Below, in pieces: positions 8,064-16,785 of a DNA stretch of 64,000 nt (position 1 is its first letter; the number at the start of each line of letters is the position of its first letter). The notes below the pieces were generated by a model, which saw nothing but the letters and a program-made list of their open reading frames with translations, was not told where the DNA came from and did no database searches. The position numbers were made by a program, and so were the translations under genes. The DNA is from Paracoccus kondratievae (GTDB lineage Bacteria; Pseudomonadota; Alphaproteobacteria; Rhodobacterales; Rhodobacteraceae): positions 496,001 through 560,000 of the forward strand of contig NZ_CP045073.1 of assembly GCF_009301415.1 (NCBI RefSeq), given 5' to 3'.

Positions 8064-9656
8064 ATGATCCCGAGCCCTGCCTTTTCACGTCGGTTCCTGC
8101 TGGCCGGCGCGGTCGCCCTGGCCGCACTTGGCACCGCCCCCTCCATCTCTGCGCAGGAGGCGCAAAGAGGTGGCACGCTGGTCGTCGCCTCGGTGCAAAA
8201 ACCACGCCACCTGAATGCCGCCGTCCAGTCGGGCATCGCAACCGCCGTCCCCGCCGCACAGATTTTTGCCACATTGCTGCGCTATGGTGAGGATTTCGAG
8301 CCTCAGCCCTATCTGGCCGAAAGCTGGTCGTTCAGCGAGGACAGCAAGGTTCTGACCCTAAAGCTGCGCAGCGGCGCGACCTTTCATGACGGTCAGCCGA
8401 TCACCGCCGAGGACGTGATCTGGTCGCTGGGCGTCGTCAAGGAAAACCACCCGTTTTCAAGCATGCTCGCGCCGGCCGAGACCTTTGAGGCGCCTGACCA
8501 GCAGACCGTTGTCATCCGCATGACGCAGCCCCATCCCGCGATCCTGCTGGTGCTGTCATCGGCTTTGACACCGATCATGCCCAAACATGTCTTTGACGAC
8601 GGGCAGGACATCAAGTCGAACCCGAAAAACAACATGCCCGTCGGCTCGGGCCCTTTCAAGGTAACGGCTTTCGAGCCGGGGCAGCATATCATCCTGGAGC
8701 GTCACGATGGCTTTTTCCTCAAAGACAGGCCCTATCTGGATCGGATCGTCATCCGCCAGTATCAGGATCCGAACTCGGCCGTGCTGGCGCTTGAATCGGG
8801 CGAGGCGCAGCTTTTCCCGATGCTCGACTCGACCCGACTGATCCGGCGGCTTGAGAAGTCCAGCAGCCTGACCATCAGCGATCAGGGTTATGCCGGGATC
8901 GGTCCGGTAAACTGGCTCGCCTTCAACACCAAGCACCCCGCCCTGTCCGATGTGCGCGTGCGTCGGGCCATCGCTTACGCCATCGACCGCAATTTCATCA
9001 CCAAGGCCCTGCATTCAGGCCTGTCCAAACCCGCGATCGAGCCGGTCGTGCGGGACAGTCCCTTCTTTACCGAAGAGGTCGAGCGTTATGACTTTGATCT
9101 CGACAAGGCCAAGGCTCTGCTGACCGAGGCAGGCTTTGGCGAAGGGGGGCAGACGCTGAAACTGCGCATCGACTATCTGCCCGACACTGACGAGCAGCAG
9201 CGTTCGGTTGCGGAATATGTCAAGGCGGCGCTGGCCAAGGCGGGGGTCGAGGTCTCGGTCCGCGCCTCGCCGGATTTCCCGACCTGGGCACAGCGTGTGT
9301 CCTCTTATGATTTCGATATGACGATGGATCTGGTCTTCAACTGGGGCGACCCGGTGATCGGGGTGAACCGGACCTATCTGTGTTCGAACATCCGACAGGG
9401 GATCATCTGGTCTAACACCCAGCAATATTGCAACGAAGAGGTGGACCAGCTCCTGAACGCAGCCGGGGACGAACCGGACCTGACCAAGCGCAAACAGCTT
9501 TACGCCCAGGCGTTTGGACAGATCACCGCCGACATCCCGATCCATTTCCTTAATGAGATTCCCTATCACACGGTCTGGTCTCAGGCGGTGCAGAACCCGC
9601 CCATCTCGATCTGGGGGGCAATGGGGCCGATGGATGAGGTCTGGCTGAAGCAATAA
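8064..9656 (+). CDS. Dpp/Opp-type ABC transporter solute-binding protein
   Basis: 530-residue periplasmic binding protein of family 5 (peptides, nickel, opines, glycosides). The N-terminus SRRFLLAGAVALAALG followed by ISAQE is a Sec or Tat-like signal peptide. The mature part has the family block around FATLLRYGEDFEPQPYLAES and the hinge region VRRAIAYAIDRN near residue 320. The ATG at 8064 follows AGGAG; the longer upstream frame lacks a signal-like start. First gene of a five-gene transport operon. The substrate is unknown; the neighbouring amidohydrolase points to an amide or modified peptide. Confidence 0.88.
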   Translation: MIPSPAFSRRFLLAGAVALAALGTAPSISAQEAQRGGTLVVASVQKPRHLNAAVQSGIATAVPAAQIFATLLRYGEDFEPQPYLAESWSFSEDSKVLTLKLRSGATFHDGQPITAEDVIWSLGVVKENHPFSSMLAPAETFEAPDQQTVVIRMTQPHPAILLVLSSALTPIMPKHVFDDGQDIKSNPKNNMPVGSGPFKVTAFEPGQHIILERHDGFFLKDRPYLDRIVIRQYQDPNSAVLALESGEAQLFPMLDSTRLIRRLEKSSSLTISDQGYAGIGPVNWLAFNTKHPALSDVRVRRAIAYAIDRNFITKALHSGLSKPAIEPVVRDSPFFTEEVERYDFDLDKAKALLTEAGFGEGGQTLKLRIDYLPDTDEQQRSVAEYVKAALAKAGVEVSVRASPDFPTWAQRVSSYDFDMTMDLVFNWGDPVIGVNRTYLCSNIRQGIIWSNTQQYCNEEVDQLLNAAGDEPDLTKRKQLYAQAFGQITADIPIHFLNEIPYHTVWSQAVQNPPISIWGAMGPMDEVWLKQ

Positions 9657-9674
9657 CCGGCAGAGGCAATCGAG

Positions 9675-10646
9675 ATGTTCAAAGCTATCCTCAGGCAGCT
9701 GCTTTACGTAGCGGCCCTGATCCTTGCGGTCCTGGTCCTGAATTTTCTGCTGATCCAGCTTGCCCCCGGTGATCCGGCCGAGGTCATCGCCGGTGAAATG
9801 GGCGGAGCCAATGCCGAGGTCATGGCCGCGATCCGCGAGCAATACGGGCTCGACAAGCCGGTACTGACCCAGCTGGCCCTGTATCTGGGCCGCGCATTGC
9901 AAGGCGATCTGGGCACCTCCTATTTCTACAATCGCCCGGTGGCCGAACTGATCCTGTCGCGCCTTGGACCAACGCTGCTTCTGGTGGCGACCGCGCTGGC
10001 TTTTGCGCTGATCATCGGCACGCGGCTGGGAATGCTGGCATCGCGCAATCCGCGCGGGATCGCCTCGGCACTGGTCACGGTGCTGTCGCTTGTCGGATAT
10101 TCGGCACCGGTGTTCTGGACCGGGCTGATGCTCGTCATCTTGTTTGGCGCAACCATACCGCTGTTTCCGATCGCCGGGATGATCGACGTGGTGAAACAGG
10201 GTGGCCCGCTGGGCCGTGCACTGGACATCGCCCATCATCTGGTTCTGCCGGCGTTGACGCTGGGGCTGGTCTATCTGGCGCAATACAGCCGCCTGACCCG
10301 CGCCGCGATGCTTGAGGTTTTGGGCGCGGATTACATCCGCACCGCCCGCGCCAAAGGGGTCAGCGAGCGGCAGGTCTTTGGCCGCCACGCCTTTCGCAAC
10401 GCCCTGCTGCCGGTCGTGACCGTCGCGGGCATGCAGTTCGGCACCATCATTTCGGGCGCGGTCCTGGTCGAGACGGTGTTCAGCTGGCCAGGACTTGGGA
10501 CGTTGGCCTTTCAGTCGATTCTGGCCCGCGACTATCCCACTGTGATGGGTATCCTGTTCTTTTCCACTCTGATCGTCATCATCGCGAACCTGCTGACCGA
10601 TTTCATCTCGCGTCTGCTGGACCCGCGCCTTGCCGGAGGTCGCTAA
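9675..10646 (+). CDS. ABC transporter permease, DppB/OppB type
   Basis: 323-residue inner-membrane permease. It has an N-terminal helix (LYVAALILAVLVLNFLL), the family block LAPGDPAEVI, about six membrane segments, and the cytoplasmic EAA loop ADYIRTARAKGVSERQVFGR near residue 215, which contacts the ATPase. It lies 18 bases behind the binding-protein gene and 3 bases before its partner permease. Confidence 0.92.
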   Translation: MFKAILRQLLYVAALILAVLVLNFLLIQLAPGDPAEVIAGEMGGANAEVMAAIREQYGLDKPVLTQLALYLGRALQGDLGTSYFYNRPVAELILSRLGPTLLLVATALAFALIIGTRLGMLASRNPRGIASALVTVLSLVGYSAPVFWTGLMLVILFGATIPLFPIAGMIDVVKQGGPLGRALDIAHHLVLPALTLGLVYLAQYSRLTRAAMLEVLGADYIRTARAKGVSERQVFGRHAFRNALLPVVTVAGMQFGTIISGAVLVETVFSWPGLGTLAFQSILARDYPTVMGILFFSTLIVIIANLLTDFISRLLDPRLAGGR

Positions 10647-10649
10647 GAC

Positions 10650-11528
10650 ATGACCGCGCCCGCCAGAACCACGGTTCCAGCAGCCCGCGGCCCTATGGCC
10701 GAAGCCTGGGACATCTTTCGCCGCAGCCCTGCCGCCATGCTTGGCCTGTTGCTGCTGGGGCTGGTCATCCTGATGACCGTTGCCGGACCCTTTCTCTATC
10801 AGGTCGATCCGTTCGAAATCGTCTGGGCTCCGCTGACACCGCCGGGCGAGGAGGCGACAATTCCGCTTGGCACCGACAACCTTGGCCGCGACATCCTTGC
10901 CGGGCTGATCGAGGGCGGTCGCGCCACGCTGGCCGTCGGCTTTTCCGCCGCGCTGATCACCATGCTGATCGGGGTGGTGATCGGCGCCTACGCAGGCTTT
11001 TACGGCGGCTTTGTCGATGACATGCTGATGCGCGTCACCGAGTTCTTTCAGGTCCTGCCTCCGCTGCTGTTTGCCATGGTGGTGGTCACGTTGTTTCAGC
11101 CGACACTTATCAACGTGGCGCTGGCGATCGGCATCGTCAGCTGGCCCCAGACCGCACGACTGACCCGGTCCGAGTTTCGGCGCATCCGCACGCTGGAATA
11201 TGTCAGCGCCATGCGCGCGGTCGGCGCGGGCGACGGCAATATCATCTGGCGCGTCATCCTGCCTAATGCTTTGCCTCCGCTGATTGTTTCGGCCACTCTG
11301 ACCATCGGCATGGCCATCCTTTTCGAGGCAGGGCTTAGCTTTCTTGGCCTGTCGGACCCCAATGTCATGTCCTGGGGCCTGATGATCGGCACCGGACGCG
11401 AATATCTGCTGGACGCGTGGTGGGTGGTGACCCTGCCCGGCACGATGATCTTTCTGACCGTTCTGGGCATCAGCCTGGTCGGAGACGGGCTGAACGACGC
11501 CTTCAACCCCTGGATGAGAGAACGCTGA
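10650..11528 (+). CDS. ABC transporter permease, DppC/OppC type
   Basis: 292 residues. Hallmarks are the conserved PLGTDNLGRDILAGLIEGGR after the first helix, five more membrane segments, and the EAA loop EYVSAMRAVGAGDGNIIWRV near residue 187. It pairs with the preceding permease to form the membrane channel. It sits between that gene and the first ATPase with 3-base gaps on both sides, a tightly coupled operon. Confidence 0.92.
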   Translation: MTAPARTTVPAARGPMAEAWDIFRRSPAAMLGLLLLGLVILMTVAGPFLYQVDPFEIVWAPLTPPGEEATIPLGTDNLGRDILAGLIEGGRATLAVGFSAALITMLIGVVIGAYAGFYGGFVDDMLMRVTEFFQVLPPLLFAMVVVTLFQPTLINVALAIGIVSWPQTARLTRSEFRRIRTLEYVSAMRAVGAGDGNIIWRVILPNALPPLIVSATLTIGMAILFEAGLSFLGLSDPNVMSWGLMIGTGREYLLDAWWVVTLPGTMIFLTVLGISLVGDGLNDAFNPWMRER

Positions 11529-11531
11529 GCC

Positions 11532-12520
<989 letters not shown>

Positions 12521-12524
<4 letters not shown>

Positions 12525-13471
12525 GCCAGCTTCTTTCCGTCCGCGACCTCAGGGTGCATTTCCCGACCGGGCGTGGCGGCACGATCCATGCGGTCGACGG
12601 CGTCAGCTTTGACATTCCACGCGGGCAGACACTGGGGATCGTCGGTGAATCCGGCTCGGGCAAGACCACGACGGCGCTGGCGGTCATGCGCCTTGCCCCG
12701 ATCACCAGCGGCAAGATCGACCTTGACGGCATCCCCATCAGCCGCATCGAGGGCCAGGAGCTGCGCCGCGCCCGGCCACGCTTTCAGATGGTCTTTCAAG
12801 ACCCCTTCTCATCCCTGAACCCGCGCGACCGGGTGGGGCGGATCATCCGCCAACCCATGGACCTGCTGGGTCTGCTTCAGCCACCCCAGCGCGATGCCCG
12901 GGTCGAAGAGCTGTTGGCTCAGGTCGGTCTGCGCCCCGAGCTGAAATCGCTGTACCCGCATCAGTTCTCGGGCGGGCAGCGCCAGCGCATCGGGCTGGCG
13001 CGGGCACTGGCGACCAAACCAGATCTGATCGTTTTTGACGAGCCAGTCTCGGCGCTGGATGTGGCGGTGCAAGCCCAGGTGCTGAACCTGATCCGACGAT
13101 TGCAGCGGGAAACCGGGCTGACCTATCTGTTCATCAGCCACGATCTTGGCGTCGTCCGCCATGTCTGCGACGAGATCGCCGTGATGTATCTGGGCAGGAT
13201 CGTGGAAAAGGCGTCGGCTGCGCGGATATTTGCCTCTCCCCGGCATCCCTATACGCAGGCGCTGATCGCCGCCGCCCCCTCGCTTGCGCCCGAGCATCGG
13301 CGCCGCGGCGGCGGGGCACGGCTGCAAGGCGATCCGCCAAGCCCGGTCAACCTGCCGCCGGGATGCCCCTTTGCCTCGCGTTGCCCAATCGCGGTCAACG
13401 ACTGCCGTAGCCGGGTCCCCACGTTGCGCGAGCTTGCCCCCGGCCAGGCCGTTGCCTGCCATCTGGCCTGA
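12521..13471 (+). CDS. ABC transporter ATP-binding protein, DppF/OppF type
   Basis: 316 residues, second ATPase of the importer. Walker A GESGSGKTTTAL near residue 44, signature FSGGQRQRIGLARAL near 147, Walker B LIVFDEPVSALD, switch His in ISHDLG. The C-terminal Cys block CPFASRCPIAVNDC is as in its partner. It ends the operon begun by the binding protein at 8064. Confidence 0.92.
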
Positions 13472-13529
13472 CTGGCTGCCTGCAAGCTGCACGGAGCTTT
13501 GTGAAAGAGCCAATGCGTTACGCCGCAAT

Positions 13530-13975
13530 TTACACATTGCGACGGCGCAACCGGCCCTTCATCATTAACCCATCGCGAAGATTGAGCCCAAGCAAGGTGA
13601 TATTCACCGCCCCTGCAATCAACTCGATCGCCTGCACGATGTAGAAATAGGCATCAAACTCATCAGCTTTGGCCTTAAAGGCCAGAAACAGCGCCGCCGG
13701 GATCAAAAGCAACAACCCATTCACGACAATGATCGGCATGCGCCGCAGCTTTGCGTCGGCCAGCCTGCCTCGGCGACCTCGCATTAAGGAAAACCCGGTC
13801 CCTCCGGTCAGGGCCAGCGCGGGGACCAGCAGCAAAAACCCCATGGAATAGCGGTCTTGACCTCAACAACTGCTGCTAAACCCAAAAACAGCTCTGAAAT
13901 CACTGTCGAAAGCCAGAAACCTGCAACCGTCAGGAAAGCGACTAATCCGGCGATAGGGTGGATGATCTTTGGCAT
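13530..13975 (-). pseudogene. Small membrane protein gene broken by a single-base frameshift
   Basis: From ATG 13975, with AAGGAAAG upstream, the frame encodes MPKIIHPIAG and two hydrophobic helices to IPWGF, then runs into a stop (TGA) about ten codons later. From 13844 the next frame continues smoothly with FLLLVPALALTGG and two further helices, ending at 13530. The join lies at a run of five T (minus strand, near 13830). One extra T would give a single continuous protein of about 148 residues with four membrane segments. It faces a MarR gene across an operator-rich gap. Either the gene is dead, there is a sequencing error, or slippage at the T run is used. The family is not recognised. Confidence 0.65.
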
Positions 13976-13997
13976 GACGCTTTCCTTTACAGAGCAA

Positions 13998-14062
13998 AAT
14001 TGTAATTATGATGTCGATTTGGTATTATGATTACAATTAGATCTTTGACACCATGGTGTCAA
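13998..14062. promoter_or_regulatory. Divergent promoter with two inverted repeats (candidate MarR operators)
   Basis: Two symmetric elements lie in the 106-base gap. AATTGTAAT (13998-14006) is repeated inverted as ATTACAATT (14030-14038). TTGACACCATGGTGTCAA (14045-14062) is a perfect 18-bp palindrome. For the leftward gene, TTGACA at 14062-14057 followed after 17 bases by TAATTG at 14039-14034 resembles a sigma-70 promoter lying inside the operators. Autoregulation by the adjacent MarR protein is inferred. Confidence 0.55.
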
Positions 14063-14081
14063 CCTAAGCACGGAGAGGAAA

Positions 14082-14558
14082 GTGCAGCAAAAGGCGGCAA
14101 TCCCAGAGGGCGAAGCCTTGACCGGGCTGATCCTGACCATGTTCCGCGTGAACAACCTGACGCTTGGCTGGGGGGACAGGCTGGTTGCGCCATTCGGCCT
14201 GACCAGCGCACGCTGGCAGGTTCTGGGCGCAATCGTTCTGTCAGAAATGTCACGCCCTGTGGCCTGGATCGCCCGCGATCTTGGCGCGAACCGTCAGAAC
14301 GTTCAGCGCATCGTGAATGATCTGGAAAAAGAAGGGCTCGTCGAGTTTCAGCCCAACCCCCACCATCGCCGCGCGCAACTGGTGGTGCTGACCGAAAAGG
14401 GGCGCCAAGCCTATGAAGCGGCAATCGACGCCTATACCCCCCGGGTGAATGCGCTGGCAAAGGACCTGTCAGCCGAGGAAATCCGAACCGCGCACCGGGT
14501 CATGGCCACGCTGCGCGAACGGCTGGAGGCCGAGGCTGATCAGGAAGGACAGTCCTGA
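14082..14558 (+). CDS. MarR family transcriptional regulator
   Basis: 158 residues starting at GTG, with GGAGAGG just upstream; no ATG is available in a suitable place. The winged helix-turn-helix occupies residues about 45-105: FGLTSARWQVLGAIVLSEMS, the recognition helix ARDLGANRQNVQRIVNDLEK, then the wing PHHRRAQLVVLTEKG. Such dimers repress until a small phenolic or oxidant ligand binds. The palindromes at 13998-14062 are its likely sites, controlling itself and the divergent small membrane protein. Confidence 0.88.
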   Translation: MQQKAAIPEGEALTGLILTMFRVNNLTLGWGDRLVAPFGLTSARWQVLGAIVLSEMSRPVAWIARDLGANRQNVQRIVNDLEKEGLVEFQPNPHHRRAQLVVLTEKGRQAYEAAIDAYTPRVNALAKDLSAEEIRTAHRVMATLRERLEAEADQEGQS

Positions 14559-14649
14559 CCATCATCGCCCCACCCAGGGACGACCACCGTCAGGCCGCCG
14601 CATCCCTGCCTGTCAGGATAGTCAGCGGCGCATCAGCCTTGGCGACACC

Positions 14650-15279
14650 CTACCCCAGGGTTTCTCTCGCACGTTCCACCAGCCCGCGCAGATCGGCGAG
14701 GCTGTATTGGCCAAAGGCGCCCTCATCGCCCGCAACAAAAGTCGGGGTACCGACCAGCCCCATATGTTCGGCCAGCATATGGCTCATCGAAATATGGCGC
14801 TCGATCTGTTCGGCAGCCATGTCGCGTTCAAGCCGGGCGATATCCAGACCGACCTCTCGCGCGGCGCGCATGGTTGCAACCTCGGTCACGCGGCCCTTGG
14901 TGCGAAACAGCGCGGTATGCATCTGCCAGTATTTCCCCTGCTGCAATGAAGCCAAAGAGGCGCGCGCGGCAAATTCCGAATCCTCGCCGAAAACCGGCCA
15001 TTCACGAAAGACGACCCGCAGGTTCTTGTCCGAGGTGATCAGCCGGTGCATCGGATCGACCATCTTACGGCAGAACGGGCAGTTATAATCAAAGAACTCG
15101 GTCAGGGTGATGTCCCCCTGCGGATTGCCCAGAACCGGCGAGGTCGGGTCACGCTCAAGCGCCTTGCGCAGATCCTCGGGCATCGGGTTCTCACGCGTTT
15201 TCTTTGCAAGGGCCGGACGGCCCAGAACCGGCAGCGACAGCAGGCTCGCGCCCGCGAGGATCAGATTTCGGCGTTGCAT
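14650..15279 (-). CDS. DsbA-family thiol-disulfide oxidoreductase (CPFC)
   Basis: 209 residues. Signal peptide MQRRNLILAGASLLSLP, a linker ENPMPEDLRKAL typical of ScsC-like proteins, the thioredoxin active site NCPFC near residue 70, and the cis-proline loop GTPTF near 178. It acts in the periplasm. Last gene of a leftward row dsbD - tlpA-like - dsbA-like - this gene. It closely resembles the product at 21585-22223 over its whole length, so the two are paralogues. Probably kept reduced by DsbD and used as a reductase or isomerase, but direction cannot be read from sequence. Confidence 0.88.
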   Translation of the reverse strand: MQRRNLILAGASLLSLPVLGRPALAKKTRENPMPEDLRKALERDPTSPVLGNPQGDITLTEFFDYNCPFCRKMVDPMHRLITSDKNLRVVFREWPVFGEDSEFAARASLASLQQGKYWQMHTALFRTKGRVTEVATMRAAREVGLDIARLERDMAAEQIERHISMSHMLAEHMGLVGTPTFVAGDEGAFGQYSLADLRGLVERARETLG

Positions 15280-15315
15280 GGGATCTCCTTTTTATAAAGT
15301 GGCGGGCGTTTCAGC

Positions 15316-15963
15316 TTAGATTTGACCTCGCGCCTCAGCGATGGCGCGACGCAGGCGGTTTTCGTCCATGGCACCCGGATAGACCGTTCCGCCGATGACA
15401 AAGACCGGCGTGCCGCCAAGGCCCAGCCCCGCCGCCTGCGCCGAGTTGCGCGATAAAAGCCCGTCCCACCGATCACGTTCGGCGCGATAGGCAGTCAGGG
15501 CAGTCCCGGGGTCAATGCCGGCCGCGTTCAAAACCTCGTGGATCTGATCCTGGGACAGCCGCGCGTCGGTCGCCATCAGCGCGTCATGGGCCTGATGATA
15601 GCGACCCATCGACACAGCGCCGAGCACCAGCTGACTGGCCAGAACCGAAGGTGCGCCAAGGATCGGCCAGTCCTTCATCACCAGCCGGATATCGCCTTCA
15701 TCGCGGACCACCCGACTTAGCATGGCATGGCCCATCTTGCAGTAAAGGCATTGGTAATCGAAATATTCAGCAACGGTCAGTGCGCCTTGTTGATTGCCCA
15801 GCACCGGGTTGTCAGGATCGTGCAGCGCCTGGTCGATCACCGCATCGGGCGTCGGCTTTACGCTGGCACCCTGTCTGCGGCTCAAAAGAAGCGCCCCTGT
15901 GGCAAGACCGGAAATGCCAAGGCCAGTGGTCGCGGCAAGAATATCGCGCCGGGTGATACTCAT
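15316..15963 (-). CDS. DsbA-family thiol-disulfide oxidoreductase (CLYC)
   Basis: 215 residues. Basic N-terminus MSITRRDILAATTGLG with Tat-like twin arginines and a hydrophobic signal or anchor, then active site CLYC near residue 73 and cis-proline loop GGTPVFV near 188. The unusual Leu-Tyr dipeptide between the cysteines should change the redox potential compared with CPHC or CPYC enzymes. It is more distant from the two CPFC/CPYC paralogues nearby. It sits 9 bases behind the TlpA-like gene in the same operon. Confidence 0.85.
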   Translation of the reverse strand: MSITRRDILAATTGLGISGLATGALLLSRRQGASVKPTPDAVIDQALHDPDNPVLGNQQGALTVAEYFDYQCLYCKMGHAMLSRVVRDEGDIRLVMKDWPILGAPSVLASQLVLGAVSMGRYHQAHDALMATDARLSQDQIHEVLNAAGIDPGTALTAYRAERDRWDGLLSRNSAQAAGLGLGGTPVFVIGGTVYPGAMDENRLRRAIAEARGQI

Positions 15964-15972
15964 AACGTCTCC

Positions 15973-16785
15973 TTATCTTAGCTGCGTGGTCATTGCCGCC
16001 TGCGCAATCATGCGGGTCAGGGCGGCACGCGAAATCTCACCCGTATGGGACGCGACCAGCCTGCCCTGCGCGTCAAAGATCAGCGTCGAGGGCAGGCCGA
16101 TAGCACCCAGCTTTCCCATCAACCGGCTTTGCGGGTCACTGATCATCCCCTGTCCGGGCAGGCCCTCAGCAACAAGAAAGCCCGCAATCCGGCGCAGGTC
16201 ATCCCCCTGATTGACAAAGGCGAAATCGATGCCGGGGCTATTCGCGGCCAGATCGACCATCATCGGCATCTCGCGCCGGCACGGCGGGCACCAGGTCGCC
16301 CAAAGATTCAGCACCAACGGGCGGCCGCGCCCGGCAAGCTGCACCGCCTTTCCATCCAGCGTCAGCAACTGGATATCAGGCACGCTAAGCACAGGACGCG
16401 GAAGCGCGGCGATGACGACCTGATGCGCCAGAAAGGCGACCGCTCCGCCCAGAACCAACGCCAGACCCGCGCCGTGCACGCGGCGGAAAAGCATAAACAG
16501 CAGCAGGGCTGCGCCAGCGACCCAGCCCGCAGCAGGCAGAAAGCCGCCTTGCCACAGCTTCAACGCGTCCAGCGGATGGCTGGCAAAGCTGGACCAGTTC
16601 GCAAGGACGAAGCCAGCCCGCGCGGCAAGAACCCAGACCAGCGCCGCGATAATTGGCCAGCGCACCGCATCGCGCCCTTTTGCCCGCGCTGCGACCTCAG
16701 CCAGCACAAAGAACAGGGCAAACGCCACCACGGCGGCAAAGCGTGCGCCGTCAAGGACCAACGGCCCGATCGAGATCGCATTCAC
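15973..16785 (-). CDS. TlpA-like thioredoxin with N-terminal Lgt-like membrane domain
   Basis: 270 residues. Residues 1-135 hold about four membrane helices that resemble the first part of prolipoprotein diacylglyceryl transferase (ISIGPLVL; ARAGFVLANW; then HPLDALKLWQGGF). The rest is a TlpA/ResA thioredoxin domain with WATWCPPC near residue 165 and cis-proline IGLPSTLIF near 230. The thiol domain should face the periplasm while tethered to the membrane. Its ATG overlaps the dsbD stop by 4 bases, so it is likely a direct partner of DsbD. The catalytic Lgt residues are not present, so transferase activity is not expected. Confidence 0.85.
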   Translation of the reverse strand: MNAISIGPLVLDGARFAAVVAFALFFVLAEVAARAKGRDAVRWPIIAALVWVLAARAGFVLANWSSFASHPLDALKLWQGGFLPAAGWVAGAALLLFMLFRRVHGAGLALVLGGAVAFLAHQVVIAALPRPVLSVPDIQLLTLDGKAVQLAGRGRPLVLNLWATWCPPCRREMPMMVDLAANSPGIDFAFVNQGDDLRRIAGFLVAEGLPGQGMISDPQSRLMGKLGAIGLPSTLIFDAQGRLVASHTGEISRAALTRMIAQAAMTTQLR

